DNA from: Streptomyces ficellus | GTDB lineage: Bacteria; Actinomycetota; Actinomycetes; Streptomycetales; Streptomycetaceae | Reading direction: 5' to 3' | Assembly: GCF_030406405.1 (NCBI RefSeq) | Contig: NZ_JAUEPL010000060.1 | Span: forward strand, 1 to 36,759 | Length of the DNA stretch: 36,759 nucleotides | Shown: one piece after another, positions 24,156 to 31,868 of the stretch | How positions within the stretch are numbered: position 1 is the first letter of the stretch | Layout: each line of letters begins with the position of its first letter | Position numbers and translations under genes: made by a program | The notes under the pieces: model-generated | Seen by the model: only the letters and a program-made list of their open reading frames with translations | Databases searched by the model: none | What the model was told of the DNA's origin: nothing

Positions 24156-24536
24156 ATGATGAATTTCCTAGTCAAGACGATCGCGAACGCGGCCGCTCTG
24201 GCAGTGGCGATCTGGCTGCTCGAGGACATCACGCTGACCGGTGACAACACCGGGAAGAAGACCCTCACCCTCATCCTGGTGGCCCTGGTCTTCGGCGTGG
24301 TCAACTTCCTCGTCAAGCCGGTCGTGAAGCTGCTCACACTGCCGCTGTTCATCCTCACGCTCGGCCTTTTCACGCTCATCGTGAACGCGTTGATGCTGCT
24401 GCTGACCTCGTGGCTCGCCGAGAAGCTCGACCTGACCTTCCACGTCGAGGGCTTCTGGACCGCCGTACTGGGTGGCCTGATCATCTCCGTGGTGTCGTGG
24501 GCCATGAACCTCGTCCTGCCCGATGGGAAGGACTGA
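24156..24536 (+). CDS. Phage holin family 4-like membrane protein
   Basis: A 126-residue protein with four hydrophobic segments (NAAALAVAIWLL, LTLILVALVFGVVNFLV, LLTLPLFILTLGLFTLIVNALMLLL, LGGLIISVVSWAMNLVL; landmarks) in the pattern of the 'phage holin family' (PF04020 type), which despite its name is common on bacterial chromosomes with unknown role. Tandem ATGs at 24156 and 24159; no Shine-Dalgarno, but CACGAT ends 8 bases upstream, consistent with a leaderless mRNA. Its stop overlaps the next gene's start in TGATG (24534-24538). Confidence 0.82.
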   Translation: MMNFLVKTIANAAALAVAIWLLEDITLTGDNTGKKTLTLILVALVFGVVNFLVKPVVKLLTLPLFILTLGLFTLIVNALMLLLTSWLAEKLDLTFHVEGFWTAVLGGLIISVVSWAMNLVLPDGKD

Positions 24537-25678
24537 TGGAACGCAGGCGCATGGGCGACGGGACACGAGCGGTACGGGCCGGTCTTCCCGAACCGCAGAA
24601 GTACGAACCCACCCTGCCCGGGCCGGTGTTCGCCGCCCACTACCACCTGCCCGGCGACCCGACCGGGCCGTACACATACGGGCGGGACGAGAATCCGACC
24701 TGGACCCACCTGGAGCGCGCCATCGGCGAGCTGGAGGCCCCGGGGGACTCGGATGTCGAGACGGTTGTCTTCGCATCCGGGATGGCGGCGATCTCGGCGG
24801 TGCTGTTCTCGCAGCTCAAGGCCGGGGACGCGGTTGTCCTGCCGTCCGACGGCTACCAGGCGCTGCCGCTGGTGCGCGAGCAGCTGGAGGCGTACGGGAT
24901 CGAGGTGCGCACCGCCCCGACCGGCGGCGACGCGCAGCTGGCCGCCCTCGACGGCGCACGCCTGCTGTGGATCGAGACGCCGTCGAACCCGGGGCTGGAC
25001 GTGTGCGACATCCGGCGGCTGGTGGCGGCCGCGCACGCCGGGGGCGCACTCGTCGCGGTGGACAACACCCTGGCCACGCCCCTCGGGCAGCGCCCGCTGG
25101 AGCTGGGTGCGGACTTCTCCGTGGCCAGCGACACCAAGGGCCTGACCGGGCACGGTGACATCCTGCTCGGGCACGTGACCTGCCGTGACGCCGAGTCGGC
25201 CGCTTCCGTACGGCGTTGGCGGAAGATCGTCGGAGCGATCCCGGGTCCGATGGAGGCCTGGCTCGCCCACCGGTCGCTGGCCACGCTGCACCTGCGCGTC
25301 GACCGGCAGTGCGCGACCGCCCTGGCGCTCGCCGAAGCGCTGTCGGCGCGCGAGGACGTGAGCGGCCTGCGCTATCCGGGCCTGCCCGGTGACGCGTCGC
25401 ACAGGGTCGCGGCCGGGCAGATGCGCCGTTTCGGGTCGGTCGTCTCGTTCGTCCTGCCCGACCGGGAGCGGGCGGAACGCTTCCTGGACAGGCTGCGGCT
25501 GGTCGATGACGCGACCAGCTTCGGCGGGGTGCGGTCGACGGCGGAGCGGCGCGGACGGTGGGGTGGGGACGCGGTGCCGGAGGGCTTCATCCGCTTCTCG
25601 GTCGGCGCCGAGGACGCCGAGGATCTGGTGCCGGACGTGCTGCGCGCTCTCGACGAGGCGGGCGGACAGGCCGGATAA
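24536..25678 (+). CDS. Cys/Met metabolism PLP-dependent enzyme (cystathionine gamma-lyase type)
   Basis: A 380-residue fold-type-I PLP enzyme of the cystathionine gamma-synthase/lyase family. Landmarks are YTYGRDENPTWTHLERAIGELE (cofactor/substrate loop, in parts), FASGMAAISAVL, WIETPSNPGLDVCDI, VDNTLATP, and SDTKGLTGHGDILLG, where the Lys binds PLP. Gamma-lyase, gamma-synthase and methionine gamma-lyase cannot be separated by eye; transsulfuration from cystathionine to cysteine is the usual annotation. ATG at 24536 overlaps the upstream stop by one base, with GGAAGGA 3 bases before, indicating translational coupling to the holin-family gene. Confidence 0.9.
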   Translation: MERRRMGDGTRAVRAGLPEPQKYEPTLPGPVFAAHYHLPGDPTGPYTYGRDENPTWTHLERAIGELEAPGDSDVETVVFASGMAAISAVLFSQLKAGDAVVLPSDGYQALPLVREQLEAYGIEVRTAPTGGDAQLAALDGARLLWIETPSNPGLDVCDIRRLVAAAHAGGALVAVDNTLATPLGQRPLELGADFSVASDTKGLTGHGDILLGHVTCRDAESAASVRRWRKIVGAIPGPMEAWLAHRSLATLHLRVDRQCATALALAEALSAREDVSGLRYPGLPGDASHRVAAGQMRRFGSVVSFVLPDRERAERFLDRLRLVDDATSFGGVRSTAERRGRWGGDAVPEGFIRFSVGAEDAEDLVPDVLRALDEAGGQAG

Positions 25679-25696
25679 GGCGGTTCGGCACGCGAA

Positions 25697-25737
25697 AGGG
25701 CGGTCCGAGCCTCCCCCCTCGTGGCTCGGACCGCCCT
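25697..25737. terminator. Strong terminator hairpin after the PLP enzyme gene
   Basis: A perfect 15-base-pair stem (AGGGCGGTCCGAGCC / GGCTCGGACCGCCCT) with an 11-base loop, followed by GCTTTA, 19 bases after the stop codon. Confidence 0.85.
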
Positions 25738-25772
25738 GCTTTACGCGCGGAGATCCGCCTGGCCAAGGCTAG

Positions 25773-25801
25773 TTGACTGAGCGTCAGTGTCCAATCACAG
25801 T
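25773..25801 (+). promoter_or_regulatory. Candidate promoter of the LysR gene
   Basis: TTGACT (25773-25778), 17-base spacer, CACAGT (25796-25801). The transcript would have a ~170-base leader. TGTCCAA (25789-25795) and TTGGACA (25832-25838) form widely spaced inverted repeats, and the run ATCGACTTATTTATCG between is AT-rich, as expected of a LysR-type autoregulatory region. Confidence 0.4.
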
Positions 25802-25853
25802 AGCGACAGCAGCCTATCGACTTATTTATCGTTGGACAGTCCTGACTGCGTTC

Positions 25854-25931
25854 GGGCGGTTGTGTCCGTGCCGGCCATGGCCGCTCGGGCGGTTGTCCGT
25901 GCGGGCGGTTGTCCGTGCGGGCGGCGTCCGT
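25854..25931 (+). repeat. 16-base tandem repeat in the LysR gene leader
   Basis: GGGCGGTTGTCCGTGC is present twice, exactly, at 25887-25902 and 25903-25918, with degenerate copies at 25854-25871 and 25919-25931. Confidence 0.85.
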
Positions 25932-25975
25932 CGACGGGTTTCCGGCCGGGGCGAGAGGGACGAGGAGGGAGGGGC

Positions 25976-26872
25976 ATGGATCTGGCCTTGCTGCGCACGT
26001 TCGTCACGGTGCACCGGGCCGGCTCCTTCACCCGCGCCGCCGCCCTGCTGGGCCTCTCACAACCGGCGGTGACCAGCCAGATCCGCACCCTGGAGCGGCA
26101 GCTGGGCCGCCCGCTGTTCCTGCGCCAGGCCCGTGGCGTCACGCCCACCACCATCGGCGACGAGCTGGCCCACCGTGCGGCGCCGCACCTGGACGCGCTG
26201 GTCGAGATCGCCGAAGCAGGTCTGGACGACGAGTCGGGTGTACGGACGCTCCACTTCGCCGGACCGCCCGAGTTCACCTCCGTACGCGCCCTGCCCGCCC
26301 TGACGGCGCTGGTAGCCCAGGGGCTGGCGCTGCGGACATCGCTGGTCCCCGCCGCCGAGGACGTCCTGGGCGGACTGGCCGCCGGGCACCACGATCTGGC
26401 CATCGCCACGGCGCGGCCACGCGGCGGCCTGCTCACCGCGACCCCGCTCTGCGACGAGGAGCATGTCCTCGTCGCCTCCCCCCGCTGGGCGGCCCGGCTG
26501 GCGCCCGGCGTTCTGCTGCGCAAGGGCGCCGTCGTGCTGGAGCAGCTGCCGGTGATCGAGGTTCATGAGTCGCTGCCGTTCGTCGCGCGCTACTGGGCTG
26601 CGGTCTTCGAGTCGAAACCGGCCGCCGCGGCCACCGTCATCGCACCCGACCTGCGCGCCGTCCTCGAATCCGCCGCCTCGGGCGCCGGCCTCGCCGTACT
26701 GCCCCGCTACTTGTGCGCGGACGCCCTGGAGAGCGGCCGACTGGTGGCGCTGCTGGATCCGCCGGTGCCCCCGCTGCGGACGTACTTCCTGGCCGTACGC
26801 GCCGGCACGCTGTCCCTGCCGCACATCGCGCGGGCGCACGAAGCGCTGCTGCGCGCTGCGACCGACTGGTGA
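25976..26872 (+). CDS. LysR-family transcriptional regulator
   Basis: A 298-residue LysR-type regulator. The N-terminal helix-turn-helix is textbook: MDLALLRTFVTVHRAGSFTRAAALLGLSQPAVTSQIRTLE with RPLFLRQARGVTPT after it (landmarks in parts), then the effector domain (LHFAGPPEFTSVRALPAL, DLAIATARP, GAGLAVLPRYL). ATG at 25976 has GAGGAGGGAGGGG directly upstream. Target and ligand are unknown; no divergent partner gene is present, as the upstream gene is on the same strand and closed by a terminator. Confidence 0.92.
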   Translation: MDLALLRTFVTVHRAGSFTRAAALLGLSQPAVTSQIRTLERQLGRPLFLRQARGVTPTTIGDELAHRAAPHLDALVEIAEAGLDDESGVRTLHFAGPPEFTSVRALPALTALVAQGLALRTSLVPAAEDVLGGLAAGHHDLAIATARPRGGLLTATPLCDEEHVLVASPRWAARLAPGVLLRKGAVVLEQLPVIEVHESLPFVARYWAAVFESKPAAAATVIAPDLRAVLESAASGAGLAVLPRYLCADALESGRLVALLDPPVPPLRTYFLAVRAGTLSLPHIARAHEALLRAATDW

Positions 26873-26922
26873 CGGCTGGTGCGGGGTGTTTCAGAAGGGC
26901 TTCTACGGGCCATTTTCAAGCC

Positions 26923-27402
26923 ATGACCGAACGTCCAGTGGTCAAGCGCACCGCACGCGCCATTCTGCTCGACGGTGACGATCTCATCCTGATCAAACGC
27001 ACGAAGCCGGGCATGGATCCGTACTGGCTCACCCCCGGCGGCGGGGTCGAGCCGGGAGACGCGACGGTCGTCGACGCCCTCCACCGTGAGGTGCACGAAG
27101 AACTCGGCGCCAAGATCACCGATGTGGTCCCCTGCTTCGTCGACACGGTCGAGCACATCGTGGACGGTGGCGTCTCGGGCGTGAAGGTGCAGCACTTCTT
27201 CGTGTGCCGCCTGGAGTCGATGGATCCCGCTCAGCGGCACGGCCCCGAGGTCGAGGAGCCGGTCGGCGAGTACGAGATCGTACGGGTGCCCTTCAACCGG
27301 GTCGGGATCGCCGCCGTCCACCTCGTACCGCTGTCGCTCCGGCACTACCTGGACGGCAACATCGAGGGCGTACGCGCCATGCACGCCCCTGACCTCGGCT
27401 GA
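26923..27402 (+). CDS. NUDIX hydrolase
   Basis: A 159-residue NUDIX-fold pyrophosphohydrolase. The core is GGGVEPGD...REVHEELGAKI. The catalytic REVHEELG part is intact; between the upstream acidic residue (Asp instead of Glu) and REV there are eight rather than seven residues, a small departure from G-x5-E-x7-REUxEExGU. The C-terminus FNRVGIAAVHLVPLSLRHYL is helical. Substrate unknown. No Shine-Dalgarno; CATTTT has A at -11 and T at -7 relative to the ATG, so the mRNA may be leaderless. Convergent with the flavohaemoglobin gene. Confidence 0.88.
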   Translation: MTERPVVKRTARAILLDGDDLILIKRTKPGMDPYWLTPGGGVEPGDATVVDALHREVHEELGAKITDVVPCFVDTVEHIVDGGVSGVKVQHFFVCRLESMDPAQRHGPEVEEPVGEYEIVRVPFNRVGIAAVHLVPLSLRHYLDGNIEGVRAMHAPDLG

Positions 27403-27404
27403 CG

Positions 27405-27425
27405 GGCCCGGGACCACCCTGGGCC
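27405..27425. terminator. Short hairpin between convergent NUDIX and flavohaemoglobin genes
   Basis: GGCCCGGG / CCCTGGGCC form an 8-base-pair stem with one bulged T and the loop ACCA. It fills the 26-base gap, so it can serve both genes. Confidence 0.5.
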
Positions 27426-27428
27426 GGT

Positions 27429-29381
27429 TCAGTCGGCCGCCGCGACGAGTTCCTCCAGCGAGTCGTGGCGGATCCGCTCGTACGGCATGCCGACGCCCCG
27501 CAGCGCGTCGACACCACTGCGGATCATGCCGGGCGGGCCGGAGAGGTACGCGTCGTACTCGTTCCAGGGGCCGTACTCGCGCACCACATCCGGCAACTGC
27601 GTCTTGCCGTCGATGATGGCCCGCACCTCCAGCCACGGATGGACTTGCTGGAGCCGCAGCATGGTGTCGATGTCGTACAGATCGTGATCGGTACGGGCGC
27701 CGTAGAAGACCTCGACGGGGCGCCGCGCACCGTGCTCGGCGACATCCTCGACCAGCGCCTTGATGGGTGCGATACCGGTGCCGCCGCCCAGGCACAGCAG
27801 GCCGTTGTCGGTGCTGTGGTCGACGGTCATCGAGCCGGCCGGCGGGCCCAGGCGCAGGACGTCACCGGGGCGGGCGTGGTGCACCAGGGCGTTGGACACC
27901 CACCCGGCCGGGACGGCCTTCACATGGAACGACAGCAGACCGTCGGAGCGGGGCGCCGAGGCGAAGGAGTAGTGCCGCCAGATCCGCGGCCACCACGGGG
28001 TTTCAAGGCTTGTGTACTGCCCGGCCAGGAAGGGGTACGGCTGGTCGGGGCGGACGGTGATGACCGCGATGTCGGGCGTTCTCAGATCGTGCGAGACCAC
28101 CTCCGCGTGCCACCAGGCGGGGGCGTGGCGCTCGTTCTCGGCAGCCGCGTCGATCATGATCTGGGAGATCGTGGTGTACGTGCGGACCCAGGCCGCCTCG
28201 GTCTCCTCGTCCCACGTCGTCGTCGCGTACCGGCTCAGCGCACCGATGAGGGCCTCGCCGACGGCCGGGTAGTGCGAGGCGTCGGTGCCGTACTTGCGGT
28301 GGCCGCGGCCCAGGTGCTGGAGGTAATCGGTGAGCACCTCGGGGTTGTCCATGTGCTCGGCGGCGGTGAGCAGCGCCTTGAGGAGCCGGTCGCGCTGCGC
28401 TTCCATGGCGGCGGGGAAGAGGGTGCGCAGCTCGGGGTGGCGGGTGAAGAGCAGGGCGTAGAAGTACGAGGTGACCTTGTCGGACACGGGGGCGACCTCG
28501 CCGAGCGTCCGCCGGATGCGTATCGCGTCGGGCGACCCTGACTCCACGGCCGGCTCGGGGCCGGACTGCCCGGCGGGAACGGCGTCCGGTACGCCCCGGG
28601 GCTCGTGAGCGCGGTCCCCGGTGTCAGGGTGGCTGGTCGGCGTCTCGGCTGCCGAGCGGTGGTCGACCGGCGGTTGGGGTGCCGAGCGGTGGTCGACCGG
28701 CGGTTGGGGTGCCGGGCGGTGGTCGACCGGCGGTTGGGACGCCGAGCGGTGGTCGACGGCCGGCTGAGGAGCTGAAGGCCGCCGGTTGGCGAACGGCTCA
28801 GGTGCCGGCTGCTGGGCAACAGGCGGCTCAGGCGCCGGCTGCTGGGCGCCCGAGCCGTCCGGCCACGGCACGGTCGGCGGCTCCTGCGCCACCGGCGCGG
28901 AGGTCACGGGCTCGGCGGGCCGGGGCTCGGCAGTGCGGGACTCGGCAGTGCGGGACTCGGCAGTGCGGGGCTCGGGGGTCCGTGGGTCGGCCGGGGAAGC
29001 ACCGGCCGTCAGGGCCTCGGCAGGACCAAGGGAAGCCACCGGGGGGTGCGCGGGCCCGGCAGCGGCTGCCTGGGGCCGGGGGGCGGCGAAGGGGTCGGTG
29101 GACGTCCCGGCGCCGGGCCTCGACTGAGAGGTACGTGCCGCACTGGCGCCCACCAAGCGTATGGAGGTGAGGGGCCGACGCTGGCCGGCTATTCGCTCGC
29201 GGCTCCCGTCCGGGTCCTCCGCGGGTCCGCCCGCCGCAGGCCCGGGGAGCCCGTCGGGACGGGCGGCGTCCGGTCCGGCGGGCTTGGCCGGGACCGGCTT
29301 GCGCGGTGTGAACCAGCCGCCACCCCCGCCGCTGTCGCCGGAAGTGCCGTTGTCGGCCGACGTGGTGGTCGGAGCGTCCAT
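27429..29381 (-). CDS. Flavohaemoglobin-like protein with long disordered N-terminus
   Basis: A 650-residue protein. Residues ~1-280 are Pro/Ala/Glu-rich and without fold, holding repeats of PQPPVDHRSA (four copies) and TAESR (three). From ~283 a globin domain follows (SDKVTSYFYALLFTRHPEL, HLGRGHRKYG with the proximal His, HYPAVGEAL), then a ferredoxin-reductase module: RHYSFASAP (flavin), GGGTGIAPIKALVED (NADH) and SGPPGMI. Flavohaemoglobins turn NO and O2 into nitrate, and this is the expected activity. The usual length is ~400, so the N-terminus is an addition. ATG 29381 is preferred (GAGG upstream) over 29402. Confidence 0.88.
   Translation of the reverse strand: MDAPTTTSADNGTSGDSGGGGGWFTPRKPVPAKPAGPDAARPDGLPGPAAGGPAEDPDGSRERIAGQRRPLTSIRLVGASAARTSQSRPGAGTSTDPFAAPRPQAAAAGPAHPPVASLGPAEALTAGASPADPRTPEPRTAESRTAESRTAEPRPAEPVTSAPVAQEPPTVPWPDGSGAQQPAPEPPVAQQPAPEPFANRRPSAPQPAVDHRSASQPPVDHRPAPQPPVDHRSAPQPPVDHRSAAETPTSHPDTGDRAHEPRGVPDAVPAGQSGPEPAVESGSPDAIRIRRTLGEVAPVSDKVTSYFYALLFTRHPELRTLFPAAMEAQRDRLLKALLTAAEHMDNPEVLTDYLQHLGRGHRKYGTDASHYPAVGEALIGALSRYATTTWDEETEAAWVRTYTTISQIMIDAAAENERHAPAWWHAEVVSHDLRTPDIAVITVRPDQPYPFLAGQYTSLETPWWPRIWRHYSFASAPRSDGLLSFHVKAVPAGWVSNALVHHARPGDVLRLGPPAGSMTVDHSTDNGLLCLGGGTGIAPIKALVEDVAEHGARRPVEVFYGARTDHDLYDIDTMLRLQQVHPWLEVRAIIDGKTQLPDVVREYGPWNEYDAYLSGPPGMIRSGVDALRGVGMPYERIRHDSLEELVAAAD
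28651..28770 (-). repeat. 30-base tandem repeat, four copies, inside the flavohaemoglobin gene
   Basis: Units at 28651, 28681, 28711 and 28741, each 30 bases, with the core GAGCGGTGGTCGACCGGCGG on the plus strand. They encode ten-residue repeats (PQPPVDHRSA). A separate 15-base repeat (GGACTCGGCAGTGCG) near 28922-28970 encodes TAESR copies. Confidence 0.95.
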
Positions 29382-29658
29382 AGAGTGCCTCGCCTCGAAC
29401 ATCTTTCGGTCGGTCTGCGCACTTCCGTCGGCCCGGAAGGTGCCTCAATTCGCCGCTTTTCGCCTAGTGATCGCTGCTTGCCGCCCACAGTAACCCTCAC
29501 CCGCACCGCGAATCGGGACGACTACGACTCGATGTGACATTGACCGCAGTTGCCGTCGTCGCAGCATGACAGGAGTTGCCGGCCCATCGGACTGAGCGCG
29601 GAAAGACCGGATTTCGTACCCAGTTTTCGTTAGGCTGCGTTACCGCCATGTCTCTGAA
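29382..29658. other. 277-base intergenic region between two minus-strand genes
   Basis: It must hold the promoter for the flavohaemoglobin gene, but no clear -35/-10 was found on that strand. On the plus strand, TAGGCT at 29631-29636 precedes ATG TCT CTG AAC TAA at 29648, a four-codon frame running toward the HAD gene in antisense. Otherwise nothing recognisable. Confidence 0.4.
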
Positions 29659-30345
29659 CTAACGACGCTCTCGTACCAGTTCGTAGGCCTCCCGGAGATC
29701 GCCTCCCGTATAAGCATGCGTGGCAAGCCCGGACAGATGATGGTCCGCGTTGATCGCCACCGCTACCGGGACGGTCGCGAAGATCTCCGCGTCCGACATG
29801 GAATCACCGTATGCAACACACTCGTCCAGTTCCACCCCCAACCCTGCACAGAGTTGGTTCGCGATCTTCACTTTCGCGGATGCGTTGAGAATGCCGTCGC
29901 GATTGACCGGCTGGGTGAATGGCACGGCAGGCCAACGTGAACCGTGGGTGGCATGCGCACCCCAGTCCAACAGCCGCTCGACGAAGAAATCGGGCGACAG
30001 GGAGATGACGGCACAGTAGCCGCCCTCCGCCCGGATGTCCCCCCAGACCTCACGGATGCCCGTCAACCAAGGCGCACCCTCGAACGCCGCCTCGACGTGT
30101 TCCAGAGTGAGCCCGGACCACAGCTCCCTGGCCCGTACGGCGAACTCGTCCGGAGCCAGGGCATGTGCCAGGAACTCGCGCTCCAGCTCAGCGATCTCAG
30201 CACCGAGGCCGAGCTGGCGGGAAATCTCCACGGCTGCCGCTGACCCCCGGATCAGTGTGCCGTCCAGGTCGAACAGATGGAGTCTGCGTGGGCTCGCCAT
30301 GGACCGGAGGTTAGTACGTGCGGGTACACCGTCGGCAGACGTCAT
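29659..30345 (-). CDS. HAD-IB family phosphatase (SerB-like)
   Basis: A 228-residue HAD-superfamily hydrolase with a small helical cap. Motif I is HLFDLDGTLIRG, motif II VISLSPDFF, the Lys SAKVKIANQL, and motif III YGDSMSDAEIF. The order and cap match the HAD-IB group that includes phosphoserine phosphatase and related enzymes; the actual substrate is unknown. ATG 30345 is preferred because GGAGG is 9 bases upstream; ATG 30300, just before the conserved region, is the alternative. The longest frame (to 30402) would run through a parS site and is rejected. Confidence 0.85.
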   Translation of the reverse strand: MTSADGVPARTNLRSMASPRRLHLFDLDGTLIRGSAAAVEISRQLGLGAEIAELEREFLAHALAPDEFAVRARELWSGLTLEHVEAAFEGAPWLTGIREVWGDIRAEGGYCAVISLSPDFFVERLLDWGAHATHGSRWPAVPFTQPVNRDGILNASAKVKIANQLCAGLGVELDECVAYGDSMSDAEIFATVPVAVAINADHHLSGLATHAYTGGDLREAYELVRERR

Positions 30346-30366
30346 CGGAAGGCCCTCCGGGCACCG

Positions 30367-30382
30367 TGTTTCACGTGAAACA
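30367..30382. promoter_or_regulatory. parS: parS site, perfect 16-base match
   Basis: TGTTTCACGTGAAACA is the full consensus. It is directly adjacent to the stop codon of the serine hydrolase gene (30383-30385) and 22 bases upstream of the HAD start. Confidence 0.95.
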
Positions 30383-31759
30383 TCACAGGCCGCGCCAGCC
30401 ACCCTCGTCGACGCCGCCTGGTACCGCTTCCCCCGGCTCGTAGGGCTCCCGGGTGAACACGAACGATCCGAGGTCGAGGTGGCTCACCGAGCCGTCCGCT
30501 CGTCGCACGACGCGCAGCGTCTCCCCCGCGAAGTAGCCATCCAGACCGGTCCAAGTGCCATCCGTCTCGGCCTGGAAGCGCGAAGCGCGCCCCTGCCCTC
30601 GTAGAGGACGCAGTTCCACACCGCCATCTGCGACGACTCCGAGACCGTAGGAGTACGTCCCCCAGTACCAGGGTCCGGTCAGATCCAGCAGCGCCGGATC
30701 GACCCCGGGCAGCGGTCGCCAGGGCTCCGGAATGCGCGGCTCGGCATCGGCCACGATCCGCACGAGGTCAGCCGCGACCGCGCCGGCCAGCGGGCCCGAC
30801 GTCGCGTTGGCCAGCACGACGGCGGCGACATCGTCTTCCACGCTCACCCACAGACCGGCGAGGAAACCCGGCAGGGAACCGCTGTGCCCGACGAGGGTGC
30901 GCCCATCCCGACGTACCAACTGCACGCCCAGCCCATAGCCACCGTCCCAGTCACCGGCCTCCGGCGGCACAGCAGGGGTACGCATCTCCCGTAGCGTCTC
31001 CGCGCTCAGTACCCGCCCGTCGCCGTCCGCCAGGAACGAGGCGAACCGGCAGAGGTCCGAAGCGGTCGACCAGAGCTGACCGGCCGGAGCCATCAGCCCC
31101 AGATCCTCGGCCGGTTCGGGCAGCATCACTTCGGCCCATGGATGCACCGCCCACCCTCCGGCATGCGGCGCGGCAGGCTGGGTGCTTGTCCGCTCCAGCG
31201 CCAGCGGCTCCAGGATCTCGGCCTTCAGCGCCTCCTCCCACGGCACGCCCCGCACCGCCTCGACGAGTGAACCGAGCAGTGTGTAACCGGTGTTGGAGTA
31301 GTGGTGACGCCGCCCCGGCGGGTGCAGCAGCGGCTGCTTCCCGAGCACGTCGGCAAGCTCCGGGCGCAGTGTCCCCGGCGTACGCTCCCACCACGGCGCG
31401 GGCGACTCGGCCGCCAATCCAGCGCTGTGGCCAAGCAGCTGTCCAATCGTCACCTCGCCGACACCGGTCCCGGGCAGGTGCTTCTCCAGCGGGTCCCCGA
31501 GATCGAGCAGCCCTTCGTCACGCAGCCGCATCACCAGGACGGCCGTGAACGTCTTGGTGATGGAGCCGATCCGGTACTGCGTATCGGCGTCCGGCGCCTG
31601 CCCGTCCACACAACTGCGCCCACCGGCCCACAACCTCCGCCCGTCCCTGGCCACCGCGCCGACCAGAGAAGGGGTGCGCCCTTCGGCCTGCGCTGTGGCG
31701 ACCCGGTGCAGGAGTGCCCGCTCGGTGCTGGGAAGCAGTGCTTCGAAAGATGAGGTCAT
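30383..31759 (-). CDS. Serine hydrolase of the beta-lactamase (class C-like) family
   Basis: A 458-residue penicillin-binding-protein-like esterase or peptidase. The SxxK nucleophile motif is in RIGSITKTFTAVL (~residue 65), YxN in YSNTGYTLLG (~155), and the third motif HSG in LVGHSGSLPGFLAGLW (~315). After it come ~100 residues of beta-rich C-terminal domain (WYWGTYSYGLGV...), typical of non-lactamase members (esterase EstB, D-aminopeptidase). No signal peptide is visible, so it is probably cytoplasmic and not a resistance enzyme. The gene starts at ATG 31759; no good ribosome site was found. Confidence 0.87.
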   Translation of the reverse strand: MTSSFEALLPSTERALLHRVATAQAEGRTPSLVGAVARDGRRLWAGGRSCVDGQAPDADTQYRIGSITKTFTAVLVMRLRDEGLLDLGDPLEKHLPGTGVGEVTIGQLLGHSAGLAAESPAPWWERTPGTLRPELADVLGKQPLLHPPGRRHHYSNTGYTLLGSLVEAVRGVPWEEALKAEILEPLALERTSTQPAAPHAGGWAVHPWAEVMLPEPAEDLGLMAPAGQLWSTASDLCRFASFLADGDGRVLSAETLREMRTPAVPPEAGDWDGGYGLGVQLVRRDGRTLVGHSGSLPGFLAGLWVSVEDDVAAVVLANATSGPLAGAVAADLVRIVADAEPRIPEPWRPLPGVDPALLDLTGPWYWGTYSYGLGVVADGGVELRPLRGQGRASRFQAETDGTWTGLDGYFAGETLRVVRRADGSVSHLDLGSFVFTREPYEPGEAVPGGVDEGGWRGL

Positions 31760-31868
31760 TCCCCAGATCTACCGGCCCACCGTCGCCCCCGTCGACCACA
31801 TTCCCCCGCCACCGGCCTCAGCGCCCTCGTGCCAGCCCCCCCCGAGCCGAGGTTCAGCTCGGTGACGA

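Noticed and set aside
24156..24536. Prophage remnant signalled by a 'holin' protein
   Set aside because: No other phage gene, integrase or att repeat nearby; this family is common on chromosomes outside phages.
28651..28770. Possible CRISPR array
   Set aside because: The 30-base units are directly adjacent with no spacers and lie in frame inside a coding region.
29648..29662. Four-codon leader peptide (ATG TCT CTG AAC TAA) behind TAGGCT
   Set aside because: It points into the 3' end of a gene on the opposite strand with nothing downstream to regulate; chance is likely.
30383..31759. Antibiotic-resistance beta-lactamase
   Set aside because: No signal peptide, and the long beta-rich C-terminal domain points to an esterase/peptidase-like member.
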